NCBI GenBank assembly: GCA_002413045.1 | Contig: DHWF01000027.1 | Location: forward strand, 44,247-108,246 | DNA length: 64,000 nt | From: Chloroflexi bacterium UBA5189 | GTDB taxonomy: Bacteria; Chloroflexota; Limnocylindria; Limnocylindrales; CSP1-4 | Direction of reading: 5' to 3' | Shown: one piece after another, positions 42,055-51,789 of the stretch | How the letters are laid out: each line of letters starts with the position of its first letter | Numbering within the stretch: position 1 is the first letter of the stretch | Program-made: the position numbers and the translations under genes | Notes under the pieces: generated by a model | Databases searched by the model: none | The model's input: the letters and a program-made list of their open reading frames with translations, nothing else | Told to the model about the DNA's origin: nothing

Positions 42055-43490
42055 CAGAAGTTGATCGACCGGCCGTCGACGGCCAGCGCCGCCTCGCCGA
42101 TGATCTCGGAGAAGGTCGGGTGCGGGTGGGTCGAGCCGCCAATCTCCCACGGCGTCGCCTCGAGGTGAGCCGCGAGCGTGGCTTCTGCGATCAGGTCCGT
42201 GGCGTGTGGCCCGATGACGTGGACGCCGAGCGTGTCGCCCGTCTCCGTGTTGCCGATGACCTTCGCGAAGCCCTCGTACTCGCCGCCGATAATCGCCTTG
42301 GCGATCGCCTGGAACGGCACCTTGCCGACCTTGTACGGCAGCCCGCGCTCCTGGCACTGCTGCTCGGTGAGCCCCACCGATGCGATCTCCGGCCGGCAGT
42401 AGGTCGCCCGCGGCTGCTCGACGTAGTCCATCGCGTGGACGTCCTTGTCGCCGGCAATCGTGTGGGCCGCGATCAGCCCTTCGTGTCCCGCGGTGTGCGC
42501 GAGCATCAGCCCGCCGACCGCGTCACCGATCGCGTAGAGGTGCGGCTCGCGCGTCCGCATCGTGCGCAGGTCCACCTTCACGAAGCCGCGTTCCAGCTCG
42601 GCGCGTGTCGATTCGAGCCCGACGTTCTCGACGTTCGGCGCCCTGCCGGTCGCGACGAGGAGCAGCTCGGCGGTGAGATTCGCCGCTTCCTTGCCCTCCG
42701 GGCCGACGTCCATCGAGACGCCGGTCTTCGTCACCTTGACCGCCTTCGTGTCGAACCGGGCGCCGGTCATCACCGTCATGCCGCGGCGGGTGAAGCTCCG
42801 CTCCAGCGCCTGGCTGACCTCGCGGTCCTCGAGTGGCACGAGCGTCGGGAGGTACTCGAGCAGCGTGACCTTGACGCCGAGGTCGTGATACATCGACGCG
42901 AACTCGACACCAACCGCCCCGGCCCCAACGACGATCACGTCCTTGGGCAGCGTGCTCGAGGTCAGCACGTCGTCCGAGGTGACGATGCGCTTGCCGTCCA
43001 GCTCCAGGCCTGGCAGCGACTTGACCCGAGAGCCCGTCGCCAGGATCACGTCGGTCCCCTGGAGTACACGCTCGCCGCCCGGGTTGTCCGCATCGGGCGT
43101 CATCTCGACGCGCACGTGCGTGGGCCCGTCGAGCCGGCCCTTGCCCTGGATCCAGGTGACCTTGTTCTTGTCGATCAGGCTCTTGAGCCCGGTCCACAGC
43201 CGCTTGACGACCTGGTCGCGGCGCTCCGCCATGCGGGCGTAGTCGAGCACGGGGTCGCCGACCTCGATGCCGTACTCCTTGGCGTGGCGGATGCGATCGG
43301 CGAAGGCAGCGGACTCGAGCAGCGCCTTCGTGGGGATGCAGCCGATGTGGAGGCAGGTGCCGCCGATCTTCGCCTGGTCGACGAGGGCGACCTTCAGCCC
43401 GAGCTGCGCGGCGCGGAATGCGGCGGTGTAGCCGCCGGTTCCTGCGCCGAGGACGACGAGATCGAAGTCGTTAGAAGAGCCGACAGCCAT
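42054..43490 (-). CDS. lpdA: Dihydrolipoyl dehydrogenase (E3)
   Basis: The 478-aa flavoprotein has FAD motif LVVLGAGTGGYTAAFRAAQL, redox-active disulfide GGTCLHIGCIPTKALL, NAD motif VIVVGAGAVGVEFASMYHDL and ALYAIGD-like HLYAIGDAVGGLMLAHTAGH. The C-terminal HPHPTFSEIIGEAAL supplies the catalytic His-Glu. It reoxidises lipoamide in the complex encoded downstream. TACCAT ends 8 bases before the ATG, so the operon transcript starts leaderless here. Confidence 0.97.
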   Translation of the reverse strand: MAVGSSNDFDLVVLGAGTGGYTAAFRAAQLGLKVALVDQAKIGGTCLHIGCIPTKALLESAAFADRIRHAKEYGIEVGDPVLDYARMAERRDQVVKRLWTGLKSLIDKNKVTWIQGKGRLDGPTHVRVEMTPDADNPGGERVLQGTDVILATGSRVKSLPGLELDGKRIVTSDDVLTSSTLPKDVIVVGAGAVGVEFASMYHDLGVKVTLLEYLPTLVPLEDREVSQALERSFTRRGMTVMTGARFDTKAVKVTKTGVSMDVGPEGKEAANLTAELLLVATGRAPNVENVGLESTRAELERGFVKVDLRTMRTREPHLYAIGDAVGGLMLAHTAGHEGLIAAHTIAGDKDVHAMDYVEQPRATYCRPEIASVGLTEQQCQERGLPYKVGKVPFQAIAKAIIGGEYEGFAKVIGNTETGDTLGVHVIGPHATDLIAEATLAAHLEATPWEIGGSTHPHPTFSEIIGEAALAVDGRSINF

Positions 43491-43552
43491 CGCTGCGGAT
43501 GGTACGGCGCAGGCCTCGATCTACGCAGACGGTGGATGTATCCTCGGCTGCG

Positions 43553-43582
43553 GTGCGCACGCTTTCGCGAGCCGTTCGATGA
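43553..43582 (+). CDS. Nine-codon upstream ORF coupled to plsY
   Basis: GTG 43553 opens MRTLSRAVR and stops at TGA 43580-43582, whose bases overlap the plsY start as ATGA. TATCCT (43539-43544) ends 8 bases before the GTG, the leaderless spacing seen across this window. Translation of this leader would deliver ribosomes to the plsY start, which lacks a clear Shine-Dalgarno. Existence of the peptide is inferred. Confidence 0.5.
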   Translation: MRTLSRAVR

Positions 43583-44235
43583 CGCTCGAGGCGCTGCTCC
43601 TGCGCGCCGTCCTGGTCGCCGGCGGCTACCTCGCGGGCTCGATCCCGGTGGGCGTGCTCGTCGCGCGGGCCAGCGGCGGCCCCGATCCGCGGACCATCGG
43701 CTCCGGCCGGACGGGCGGCACGAACGCGCTCCGCGCCCTCGGCCGGAAGTGGGCAGCGGTCGTCGTGGCGGGCGATCTCGCCAAGGGCGCGGTGCCCGTC
43801 CTGCTCACCCGGCTCGTGACCGGCGGCGACTCCACCGCCGAGGTCCTCGTCGCAGCCGCGGCTGTCGCGGGCTCGGTTCGCTCGATCTTCCTCGGGTTCC
43901 GCGGTGGTCGCGGGGTGGGCACGGGGGTCGGAACCATGCTCGTCATCCAGCCACTCGCGGTCGTGCTCGCGGCGCCCGTCTTTTTCCTCGTGATCGTCGC
44001 GACGCGCTACGTCTCTCTCGGGTCACTGCTCGGCTCCGCGGCGATGTTCCCGGCGATGCTGCTGATCTGGGCCATCGCCTCCGGCTGGGTCGCGCCGGCG
44101 TACCTCGTCTGGGCGGCCGTCGGCCCGGTGCTGATCTGGGTCGCGCACGCGGACAACATCGACCGCCTCCTCCACGGCACCGAGCGCAAGTTCGATCTCG
44201 GCCTCCTCGGCGGCCGACGCTCGGGTGGTGCCTGA
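43579..44235 (+). CDS. plsY: Glycerol-3-phosphate acyltransferase PlsY
   Basis: The 218-aa integral membrane enzyme has the three PlsY motifs: AGSIPVGVLVAR near residue 20, GSGRTGGTNALRALGRKWAA (normally GSGNxGATN) and FRGGRGVGTGVGTML, with five or so TM helices. It transfers acyl from acyl-phosphate to glycerol-3-phosphate, the first step of phospholipid synthesis. The GSG-RTGGTN variant departs from the usual N-x-GATN. Translation is probably coupled to the 9-codon upstream ORF. Confidence 0.93.
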   Translation: MTLEALLLRAVLVAGGYLAGSIPVGVLVARASGGPDPRTIGSGRTGGTNALRALGRKWAAVVVAGDLAKGAVPVLLTRLVTGGDSTAEVLVAAAAVAGSVRSIFLGFRGGRGVGTGVGTMLVIQPLAVVLAAPVFFLVIVATRYVSLGSLLGSAAMFPAMLLIWAIASGWVAPAYLVWAAVGPVLIWVAHADNIDRLLHGTERKFDLGLLGGRRSGGA

Positions 44236-44253
44236 GGCATCCAGATTACGGCG

Positions 44254-44287
44254 GCGCCCCCGCCGCGACCATCGCGGGCGGGGGCGC
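44254..44287. terminator. 11-bp GC hairpin between convergent plsY and sialidase-like genes
   Basis: GCGCCCCCGCC (44254-44264) pairs perfectly with GGCGGGGGCGC (44277-44287), and inner GCG/CGC extends the stem with one bulged G. There is no U tract. Position between convergent stops supports bidirectional termination. Confidence 0.6.
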
Positions 44288-44344
44288 TGGTGCCGGACCG
44301 CTCGGGGCTCGAGAGCGGCCCCCGGTGATAAACGATTTGATCGA

Positions 44345-45970
44345 CTACGGCGCCGCCGCGAAGAAGGCGTCCGACCCGCTGCGGCAGGTACCTGCGAAGC
44401 AGGCGGTCTCGCGGAGATCGGTCCAGTACGCGACGACGTGCCCGTTGGCCGTCGCCGCGATGTTCGAGTAGTCGCCGATGAACGAGGTGGCGTGCGGGAA
44501 CGAGTTGTTCACCGTTGCTGCGAACCAGCGGTCGCCCTGCGTCGGGTCCGAGGCAACCGTCGAGACGGCGGCCGACGTGAAGGCAAGAGTCCCGGAGCCG
44601 GTCTCCGTCGCTACGGAATAGTTGTACAGGTGGTTCGCCGCGTCGGCGCTGCGGTCGAAGTAGCCGATCCGCAGGATGCCCTTGGAGTCGTAGGCACCCC
44701 ACGGCATGAATTGGTCACCCGGGAGGGCCAGCGAAACCGGGAAAGACCAGGTGGCGCCACTGTCCGTCGACTGGCTGACGACCACATCGGAGTTGGTGAT
44801 CGCCGAATACGGGTCGGCCGGTGCCGGGGTCGCGCTGTTCCGCATGTCTGACCAGACCACGGCGAGGTGCGCCGAGTTCTTGGGGTCGGTGGTGATGTTG
44901 CCGGCCGCCCACGACCGGAACAGGCTGTCCTGGTAGGTCTGGCGGCCGAAGGCGATCGGGTAGTCGGTCCCGCCGTCAATGACCGTCGCGACCTTGATCG
45001 GCGCGCCGAGCGCGAGGCCCGTCGTCGGGCTGACCTTGACGACCTCGTAGTCGTCGCGGCCGGTGTCGAGGTCGGTCGTGTTCAGGAATGCGACCGCGAT
45101 CGAGTCGCCAGCCACGGTCGGAACCGAGACGAACGCCTCGTCGAGGTTGCCCGAGATGACGTGCGGCGTCGACCATTTCGCGCCGTAGTCGTGCGTTACC
45201 GACGCGTAGATCCTGGCGCTGATGAAGCTGCCGCTCTTGCCGAGCCTGAAGTCGCCGTACGTCACGATGGCGTTGCCGGCGCCCCACGCGGCGATGTACT
45301 CCTTGTCGAGCGAGTCGCCGACGCTGCCAAAGTTGCCGCTGCCCGAGGCGACCTTGACCGAAGCCCAGGTCTTGCCCCCATCGCCGGAGTTGGCGACGAG
45401 GACATCGGGCGCCTGCGCATTGGTCAGCCCGACGAAGCGGAAGCCGAGCGTCGCATAGTAGGCATGCCCGCTCGCGTCGAAGGCCACCGACGGGTCGCCC
45501 GTCGCCTGGTACGTCGAGTGGAACAGGATCGGGTACTCGGACCATTGCGTGCCGCCATCGAACGTGACGTGCGCACGCGACAGCACCGTCTCGGTGACGT
45601 GGCCGCCCGAGTTGAACCCGAGCTGGTAGTCATTCGCGCCGCCGAGGATGTTGTTCGCGTTCGTGGGGTTGATCGCGATCGAGGTCTCGTTGTGCGGGCC
45701 GGGAGTGGCCTCGCAGTCGGTGTTGGCATTCGCGCCCTGCGGCGGGCCGATGCACAGCTTCTGGCCGGGCTTCAACGAGCCATCGGTGCCGAAAACCGCG
45801 CTGGTGACCGGAGCAGGTGCATCCATCACGTTGTGGACGAAATCGATCGGCTGGACATTGTCGCCGCCGTCCCCCAGCACCGGGCTGCCGGCCCCCATCG
45901 CGAGGACGATCAATCCGCCGGTCGCGACCATCGCAAGGAACCGGCGCGGCGAGTGTTTCCCGTGAATCAT
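44345..45970 (-). CDS. Secreted sialidase-like BNR/Asp-box propeller
   Basis: ATG 45970, with TTGGAGGCG upstream, gives 541 aa starting with a signal peptide (MVATGGLIVLAMGAGSPVLG). Asp-box repeats are visible: FDGGTQWSEY, NSGDGGKTWASVKV, THDYGAKWSTP and STDSGATWSFPV. That marks a six-bladed sialidase/exo-alpha-sialidase-like propeller, but the Arg triad of true sialidases cannot be confirmed. Likely an extracellular or surface glycan-binding or hydrolysing protein. Confidence 0.82.
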   Translation of the reverse strand: MIHGKHSPRRFLAMVATGGLIVLAMGAGSPVLGDGGDNVQPIDFVHNVMDAPAPVTSAVFGTDGSLKPGQKLCIGPPQGANANTDCEATPGPHNETSIAINPTNANNILGGANDYQLGFNSGGHVTETVLSRAHVTFDGGTQWSEYPILFHSTYQATGDPSVAFDASGHAYYATLGFRFVGLTNAQAPDVLVANSGDGGKTWASVKVASGSGNFGSVGDSLDKEYIAAWGAGNAIVTYGDFRLGKSGSFISARIYASVTHDYGAKWSTPHVISGNLDEAFVSVPTVAGDSIAVAFLNTTDLDTGRDDYEVVKVSPTTGLALGAPIKVATVIDGGTDYPIAFGRQTYQDSLFRSWAAGNITTDPKNSAHLAVVWSDMRNSATPAPADPYSAITNSDVVVSQSTDSGATWSFPVSLALPGDQFMPWGAYDSKGILRIGYFDRSADAANHLYNYSVATETGSGTLAFTSAAVSTVASDPTQGDRWFAATVNNSFPHATSFIGDYSNIAATANGHVVAYWTDLRETACFAGTCRSGSDAFFAAAP

Positions 45971-46200
45971 GCGGACGCCTCCAATGCTGTCCAGGCGTCC
46001 CGCGAGCCCTCCTGCGGGGCGCTCCAAGGCTGGCCGATGCGAGGCCGGCTAGACAGGGATACGCCTCCGGCCACTACCCGGATCGCGACCAGCGGCGCGA
46101 TCGGTGTTGCAACGGCGTGGCAACCGGCGCCGCGCGCATTTCGCGGGGGTTAGCCCACCGAGTGCAATGCCGCCGCCGCTTCCAAGGGCCTTCTCGATGC

Positions 46201-47325
46201 ATGGACCGCCGTGCGAGCTGCGTACGCTCCTTCGATGTCCGCCTCTCCGAAGCCGCGCTGCGCGCCGTGACCATCCTCATCTCGGTGTTCGGCTTCGCTG
46301 GTCGCTTCGCCGGTGACCTCCTGACGACGTCCCTCGGCTGGGCCAGCAGCCTGTTGTTCGGCCGCGTGCCGAGATCCCACCAGGTGCTCCTGGTCCTGAT
46401 GATGGCGTTCTCGTTCCTGTGGTTGATCCTGGTGCTGGCGCTGCTGCTACCGGCCGTCGCCTCGTTCCTGCTGGCGGCCACGCCGCACCCGCCGTTCGTC
46501 GATCAGCAGCTGTTGGGCATTGCGATCCTGTTCAGCGTGCTGTTCGTGCCGCTTGGCGTCGGCGCCGCGGGCTACCTCGTGCCGGCGGAGGGCGATCGGC
46601 CCGGTGGCCTGGCGATCGTCCGCGACGTCCTGCGGGGCTACGTGCTGGCGCCGCTCCTCAGCGGCATCCTGATCTTCCTCGCCGGCGTGGGCATCGTCCG
46701 CAAGGTCCGCAGCCGTCGCCACGGCTGGTCGGACATCCACGTTCCGATCGTCATGAAGCCAGGTGGCTATGACACGGTGGTCCACGATCTGGTCGACGCC
46801 CTCGCGAGCGCCGGCCTCGAGGTCTCCGCGCGGGACGCGCCACGGGTGCTCACCGCCCCGGCCGCCCTGCTGACGGCGGTCGCGGGCGAGAACGTCCGGA
46901 AGCTCAGGCCGGATCGCCTGGTCGAGGTCGGCGGACGCGACCTCCGGATCGGCGCCTACCCGTCGGACATCGCGATCTCGGGAACGACGCTGAATAGAAC
47001 CCGCGCCCGAGCAGCGATCCTGAGCCGGCTGACGACCAGCGCGGCGCACCTCACGACGAGCGAGGAGGCCCAGCGGATCGAGGATGCGATCGCGAAGGTG
47101 GCGGCGTCGGACGGCGCGCTGCGGGCCAGGCTCGGCGCTCCGGCGCAGGCGCACATGGACGACATCGACGAGAAGCTCGTGAGCGCGCCGATTCCCACCG
47201 ACGAATGGGACATCCTGTATCGGATCCGGCTCCAGGTCGAACGCGACCTGCTGATCGGGTCCAGGCCCGGGACCGAGTTTCCGGGGCGCGAGGAGCTCGC
47301 CGTTTCAAGACGCGCAGGTTCCTGA
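46201..47325 (+). CDS. Membrane protein with C-terminal cytosolic domain, unknown function
   Basis: ATG 46201 gives 374 aa. About four TM helices occupy the first half: ALRAVTILISVFGFAGRF, VLMMAFSFLWLILVLALLLP, LLGIAILFSVLFVPLGVGAA and LSGILIFLAGVGIV. The second half is soluble, with HVPIVMKPGGYDTVVHDLVD, a middle of VGGRDLRIGAYPSDIAISGT and helices near the end. I do not recognise the family. GTG 46222 is an alternative start. The 230 bp upstream shows no other gene. Confidence 0.7.
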   Translation: MDRRASCVRSFDVRLSEAALRAVTILISVFGFAGRFAGDLLTTSLGWASSLLFGRVPRSHQVLLVLMMAFSFLWLILVLALLLPAVASFLLAATPHPPFVDQQLLGIAILFSVLFVPLGVGAAGYLVPAEGDRPGGLAIVRDVLRGYVLAPLLSGILIFLAGVGIVRKVRSRRHGWSDIHVPIVMKPGGYDTVVHDLVDALASAGLEVSARDAPRVLTAPAALLTAVAGENVRKLRPDRLVEVGGRDLRIGAYPSDIAISGTTLNRTRARAAILSRLTTSAAHLTTSEEAQRIEDAIAKVAASDGALRARLGAPAQAHMDDIDEKLVSAPIPTDEWDILYRIRLQVERDLLIGSRPGTEFPGREELAVSRRAGS

Positions 47326-47359
47326 CCGGGTCCCGCGTCCTCGCCCGCGGGTGCGCGGC

Positions 47360-47767
47360 TCAGCCTCGGCGCGGCGGCCAGAACAACGGCTGATCCTTCT
47401 CGTAGATCGTGATCCGATACCCGTCGGGATCTGCCATCGAGAACTGCCGCCCGAACGGCCCATCAAACGGTTCGACGACGATCGGAACGCCGTCCGCGAC
47501 CGCCCGCTCATAGAGTGCCTGGGCGTCGCTGGCTCGCCACCACAGCTGGATGCTCGTCGCTTCGGGCGATGGCCCGGGAAGACCGGGCCGCCGAGCCGAT
47601 GACAGGGCCAGCGTCGGCCAGCCAACGAACACCGCGGAGTCCGGGCCGAAGTCGAACGTGTCCCGCATGCCGCCGAGGTACCGCTCATAGAAAGCGGCGG
47701 ACCCTTGGACATCGGTGACGGCGATCGAGATGAATCCCGGGCTCGGAGTTACGACGGTGCCTGGCAT
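47360..47767 (-). CDS. VOC-family (glyoxalase/dioxygenase-like) protein
   Basis: ATG 47767, with GGAG 9 bases upstream, gives 135 aa. GFISIAVTDVQGSAAFYERY starts the first beta-alpha-beta-beta-beta module; WWRASDAQALYERAVADGVP and FGRQFSMADPDGYRITIYEK form the second. This is a VOC small-molecule-binding or metalloenzyme fold; the substrate is unknown. An in-frame TTG at 47773 is less likely. Convergent with the membrane-protein gene. Confidence 0.88.
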   Translation of the reverse strand: MPGTVVTPSPGFISIAVTDVQGSAAFYERYLGGMRDTFDFGPDSAVFVGWPTLALSSARRPGLPGPSPEATSIQLWWRASDAQALYERAVADGVPIVVEPFDGPFGRQFSMADPDGYRITIYEKDQPLFWPPRRG

Positions 47768-47850
47768 GTCCAAGGTCTCCTTGCCGCTTCCGCGGCGCTT
47801 ATGACTCGAGGTAGCGTCGCGGAAAACCTGGCTCGGCGCCCAGAATCGAA

Positions 47851-47923
47851 AGACCCGAGGCGGCTGACGCCCCGGGTCTCCTGGTTACTGGCTCTGGTTC
47901 CGCGGATCTTCGTGCGATCCGCG
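47851..47923 (-). terminator. Tandem hairpins downstream of the small zinc-ribbon gene
   Basis: CGCGGATC-TTCGTGC-GATCCGCG (47901-47923, 8-bp stem) is followed in the direction of transcription by AGACCCG...CGGGTCT (47851-47879) with an inner GGCG/CGCC stem. The second is followed by TTCGATTC, a weak T-rich tail. Together they probably end the zinc-ribbon transcript. Confidence 0.6.
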
Positions 47924-47959
47924 TGCCGAGAGGAGTGCTAGAGAGTGATGAGGTTCTGA

Positions 47960-48352
47960 CTAGCCCCGCATCGTGCGGAAGCAGTCGGAGCAATAGACGG
48001 GCTTGCCGCTCGTCGGGCGGAACGGGACCTTGGCCTCGTTGCCGCAGTTCGAGCAGGTGGCGCTGAACATCTCCCGCGGGCCGCGGTCGTAGCCGCCGCC
48101 ACCGCCGGAGCTGTAGCCACCGCCGGAGCTGTAGCCACCAGAGCCACCGCCCCCGCCGTAGCTGCCGGCATCGCCGTAGCCCGACGAGTAGCCGGCGCCG
48201 CTGGACTGGCGGGCGGCCTTGCGGGCAGCTCGGTCAGTCGGGCAACGACGGGGCTCGGTGAAGCCACGCTGGGCGTAGAAATCCTGCTCGCTTGCGGTGA
48301 ACACGAACTGCTGTCCGCAATCCGCACACGTCAGGGTCTTGTCGCTGTACAA
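47960..48352 (-). CDS. Small double zinc-ribbon/Gly-Ser-Tyr-rich protein
   Basis: TTG 48352 has GAGAGGAG 5 bases upstream, so it is favoured over longer frames. The 130-aa product starts MYSDKTLTCADCGQQFVFTA with C9xxC12, then QDFYAQRGFTEPRRCP, a Gly/Ser/Tyr-rich low-complexity middle (YSSGGGYSSGGGGGYDRG), and a second ribbon CSNCGNEAKVPF...VYCSDC. This is the probable zinc-binding family often found beside cold-shock proteins, so nucleic-acid binding is likely. Its Shine-Dalgarno is sequestered in the 5' hairpin described separately. Confidence 0.87.
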   Translation of the reverse strand: MYSDKTLTCADCGQQFVFTASEQDFYAQRGFTEPRRCPTDRAARKAARQSSGAGYSSGYGDAGSYGGGGGSGGYSSGGGYSSGGGGGYDRGPREMFSATCSNCGNEAKVPFRPTSGKPVYCSDCFRTMRG

Positions 48353-48356
48353 AAGA

Positions 48357-48418
48357 ACTCCTCTCGTCTGACCAGCCGCGATCCCCGCTCGGGTTCTCGC
48401 GTCAGCCGTGAGAGGAGT
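48357..48418 (-). promoter_or_regulatory. 5' UTR hairpin sequestering the Shine-Dalgarno of the zinc-ribbon gene
   Basis: The minus-strand leader has ACTCCTCTC (48418-48410) perfectly complementary to GAGAGGAGT (48365-48357), which contains the Shine-Dalgarno of TTG 48352. Inside, GTCAG/CTGAC (48401-48405 with 48368-48372) and CGCGA/TCGCG can extend the stem. It looks like a translational switch, for example an RNA thermometer or autoregulatory site; the trigger is unknown. Confidence 0.6.
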
Positions 48419-48591
48419 CCGGTTTCGAGGTGGTCTACGCGTATTCGCCGTCACGACCGTGCCGTGACATTGGGCGATGCGCAGGATAGGCCATTCTCAG
48501 GAACCTGCCTAGCCCTGAATTCACGCACGGCCCCGCTGTGTGCGATCTCGACTCGATCGCCGCCCGAAACGGCCTGGCAGGAACCGGCCCA

Positions 48592-50133
48592 TCACGGCGG
48601 TGGCACGATCTCCTGATCTCGCTCGATCCAACGTCGGGAGCGGTCGACGGCGCGGTGCCAGCCGTGGAGCATCGAAGCGCGGCGATCGCCGGACATCGAG
48701 GGCTCGAAGCGGCGATCGAGCGCCCAGTTTGACGCGATGTCCTCGAGGTCATTCCAGTAGCCGATCGCGAGGCCGGCGAGGTAGGCCGCGCCGAGGGCGG
48801 TCGTCTCGGCGACGAGAGGTCGCTCCACCGGGACGCCGAGGAGATCGGCCTGGAGCTGGAGCAACAGGTCGTTGGCCGCGGCGCCGCCGTCGACGCGAAG
48901 GACGTCCAGGCGCCCGGCGGCGTCGCCGGCCATCGCCTCGAGCACGTCTGCCACCTGGAAGGCGATCGATTCAAGCGTCGCCCTCGCGATCTCGGCGAGG
49001 CCGGTGCCGCGCGTGATCCCGACGATCGTGCCGCGCGCATCCGGGTCCCAGTACGGCGCGCCGAGCCCGGTGAACGCCGGCACGAGGTAGACGCCGCCCG
49101 TGTCGGGAACGGATGTGGCCAGGCCCTCGACGTCGCCGGAGCGTTCGATCGCGTGGAGGCCGTCGCGCAGCCACTGGACCGCGGACCCCGCCGAGAACAC
49201 CGAGCCCTCGAGCGCGTAGGTGGTCGGCGCTTCCGGCGCCAGCTGCCAGCCGACCGTGGTGAGCAGGCCGTGCTCGGATGCGCGCGGTTCTGCGCCTGTG
49301 TTCAGTAGCAGGAACGCGCCGGTTCCGTACGTGTTCTTGGCCTGGCCCGGGTCGAAGCAGGCCTGGCCGAAGGTCGCCGCCTGCTGGTCGCCGACGAGTG
49401 CCGTGATCGGGATGGCGCGGCCGAACAGCTCCGGCGACGTCGCGCCAAACTCGCCGGACGTGGGCCGGACCTCCGGGAGCATCGCCGCCGGGACGCCGAC
49501 GAGCGCCAGCATCTCCTCGTCCCAGGCGAGCCGGTGGATGTCGAAGAGGAGCGTCCGGCTGGCATTCGACACGTCGGTGGCGTGGACGGCGCCGCGTCCC
49601 GCCGTCCCACCCGTCAGTCGCCACAGCAGGAACGCGTCCACGGTTCCGAATGCGAGCTCGCCGCGCTCGGCACGGGAGCGAGCGCCGGGCACGGCGTCGA
49701 GGATGTGCGCGATCTTCGGCCCGCTGAAATACGCGTCGAGCGGCAGTCCCGTGCGGGCGCGGAACAGCGGCTCGCGGCCGGCCGCACGGAGGCGCTCGCA
49801 GGCCGCCGCGGTGATTCGCGACTGCCAGACGATCGCGTCGGCGATCGGCTCGCCGGTCGCCCGGTCCCAGACGATCGTCGTCTCGCGCTGGTTGGTGATG
49901 CCGATCGCCGCGATCCGGTCGGCGCCCCCGACCTGACGAACCACGTCCTGCGCGACGGCGAGCTGGGAGGACCAGATCGCCTCCGGGTCGTGCGTGACGT
50001 GGCCCGGTGACGGGAACTTCTGCTCGAACGGTTGCTGGGCGCTTGCCACCGGCCGTCCGTCCCGCGCGAACGCGATGGCCCTCGACGAGGTCGTGCCCTG
50101 GTCGAGGGCCAGGATCAGCGGGTCGTCGCCCAT
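48592..50133 (-). CDS. glpK: Glycerol kinase
   Basis: The 513-aa FGGY kinase starts [20 protein letters not shown] and has [57 protein letters not shown] and [20 protein letters not shown]. It phosphorylates glycerol to sn-glycerol-3-phosphate. The start overlaps the glpD stop region by 19 bases, coupling kinase and dehydrogenase production. Confidence 0.97.
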   Translation of the reverse strand: MGDDPLILALDQGTTSSRAIAFARDGRPVASAQQPFEQKFPSPGHVTHDPEAIWSSQLAVAQDVVRQVGGADRIAAIGITNQRETTIVWDRATGEPIADAIVWQSRITAAACERLRAAGREPLFRARTGLPLDAYFSGPKIAHILDAVPGARSRAERGELAFGTVDAFLLWRLTGGTAGRGAVHATDVSNASRTLLFDIHRLAWDEEMLALVGVPAAMLPEVRPTSGEFGATSPELFGRAIPITALVGDQQAATFGQACFDPGQAKNTYGTGAFLLLNTGAEPRASEHGLLTTVGWQLAPEAPTTYALEGSVFSAGSAVQWLRDGLHAIERSGDVEGLATSVPDTGGVYLVPAFTGLGAPYWDPDARGTIVGITRGTGLAEIARATLESIAFQVADVLEAMAGDAAGRLDVLRVDGGAAANDLLLQLQADLLGVPVERPLVAETTALGAAYLAGLAIGYWNDLEDIASNWALDRRFEPSMSGDRRASMLHGWHRAVDRSRRWIERDQEIVPPP

Positions 50134-51788
50134 GGCAGCCCGTACTCGCGCCGCGCTGATTCGAGATAGACGTCCACTTCGGCCGCCTGCCGCGGCGCGT
50201 CCCAACCGAGCTCGTCGCCGAGGATGGCCGCGACCCCCGGCGCGATCGACGCGCCACGATCCGGCAGCTCCTGGGCGAGCCGCATCCGACGAGCGAGCAC
50301 GTCGTCGATCGAGAGCGCGAGCTCGTGGCGGGCGGCCCACGCCACCTCTGCCTGCAGGTGATCCACGCCCTCCCCGAGCGGCCTGGCGAGGTCCAGCTCG
50401 TTGGCGAGCGCCATCACTTCCGGCGCCTCGCGGCCGTAGCGGTCCGCGAGCCTGCGGGCCACACGGGCCGGCCATTTCGCGTTCGCCTGCCCGTGCGTCG
50501 CGGCGGCGTCGCGAAGCGGCCGCTCCAGGCTGGTCGCGACCTCTGCCAGCTCGGCGAGCGGTGCCGCGCCAACCAGCGGCAGCTCTGCGGTCGCCGACTT
50601 CCGGCGGCGCGCCTCGGTCCTGCCGAGCGAGACATCGACGACATCTCGGGCCATCACGCGGTAGGTCGTGTACTTGCCGCCGGAGATCCGGACGAGCCCG
50701 CTCGCATCCGCGGCCACGCGATGCTCGCGCGACGCCTTGACGGTGGAGCCGCCGGGGTCGCCGACGAGCGGCCGCATCCCGGCGTACGTCCCGACGATGT
50801 CGCCCTTGGTCAGATCGATGTCGATCTGCTTGTTGACGGTCGCGAGGAGCTCGTCGACGTCATCCTCCGGCGCCGAGACGCTCTCGGGCGTTCGCGAATC
50901 CGAATGGTCCGTCGTGCCGATGATCCAGTGGCCCGGCCACGGGATGATGAAAACGACCCGCCCCGGGATTCGCAACGTCAGGCCGCCGGTCGCCGGGAGA
51001 CGGTCGCGCCGGATCACGATGTGGGAGCCGCGGCTCGGGACGAATGTGTCGCCGCCCTCGAGCGTGGCGAATCTCGCCTCCGGGTTGGCGGCCCAGACGC
51101 CCGTCGCATCGATGACCCGCTCGGCACGGATCTCGAATTCGTTGCCGCTCACCAGATCGCGGACGCTCGCCCCGATCAGCCGCTCGCCGTCGAACAACGG
51201 CTTATCCGCGTGCAAGCGCGTCGCGGCAACGGCGCCGCCCCGCAGCGCGGTACGCAGGACCGCAAGCGCCAGACGCGCGTCGTCCTCGACCCCGTCGTGA
51301 TAGATGATCCCGCCGGTCAGGCCCTTGCGGCGGAGATCCGGCGCGTACTCGATCGCGCTCGACGGCCGGAGGTGCTTCGAGAAGCCGCCGTCCCGCCGCG
51401 CGCCGAGCAGGTCGTACAGGAAGATGCCGCTCCCGTAGAACGCCTGGTGGAACAGCGGGATGCCGTAGATCGGGAAGAGGAACGGCACGAGCCGGACGAG
51501 GTGCGGCGCCAGCCGGAGCAGCCGCGCGCGCTCCTCGAGCGCCTCGTAGACGAGCCCGAAGTGGAGCTGCTCGAGATAGCGCAGCCCGCCGTGGATGAGG
51601 CGCGAGCTCCGGCCGGACGTGCCGCTGGCGATGTCGCGCTGCTCGACCAGCGCGGCACGCAAACCGCGGCTCGTCGCGTCCAGGAGCGCCCCCGCGCCGA
51701 CGATTCCGCCACCGACGATCAGCACATCGAAGCGCTCGCCCGCGAGCGCCTCCAGCGCGTCCTTGCGCCAGGTCGGGTCGGTCGTCAC
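50115..51788 (-). CDS. glpD: Aerobic glycerol-3-phosphate dehydrogenase (FAD)
   Basis: The 557-aa product has the FAD dinucleotide motif [40 protein letters not shown] with HGGLRYLEQ, and [18 protein letters not shown]. The C-terminal helical domain has [20 protein letters not shown] and RRMRLA. It oxidises glycerol-3-phosphate to DHAP at the membrane. GTG 51788 lies one base after the upstream small membrane gene. Confidence 0.96.
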   Translation of the reverse strand: MTTDPTWRKDALEALAGERFDVLIVGGGIVGAGALLDATSRGLRAALVEQRDIASGTSGRSSRLIHGGLRYLEQLHFGLVYEALEERARLLRLAPHLVRLVPFLFPIYGIPLFHQAFYGSGIFLYDLLGARRDGGFSKHLRPSSAIEYAPDLRRKGLTGGIIYHDGVEDDARLALAVLRTALRGGAVAATRLHADKPLFDGERLIGASVRDLVSGNEFEIRAERVIDATGVWAANPEARFATLEGGDTFVPSRGSHIVIRRDRLPATGGLTLRIPGRVVFIIPWPGHWIIGTTDHSDSRTPESVSAPEDDVDELLATVNKQIDIDLTKGDIVGTYAGMRPLVGDPGGSTVKASREHRVAADASGLVRISGGKYTTYRVMARDVVDVSLGRTEARRRKSATAELPLVGAAPLAELAEVATSLERPLRDAAATHGQANAKWPARVARRLADRYGREAPEVMALANELDLARPLGEGVDHLQAEVAWAARHELALSIDDVLARRMRLAQELPDRGASIAPGVAAILGDELGWDAPRQAAEVDVYLESARREYGLPWATTR

Positions 51789-51789
51789 C

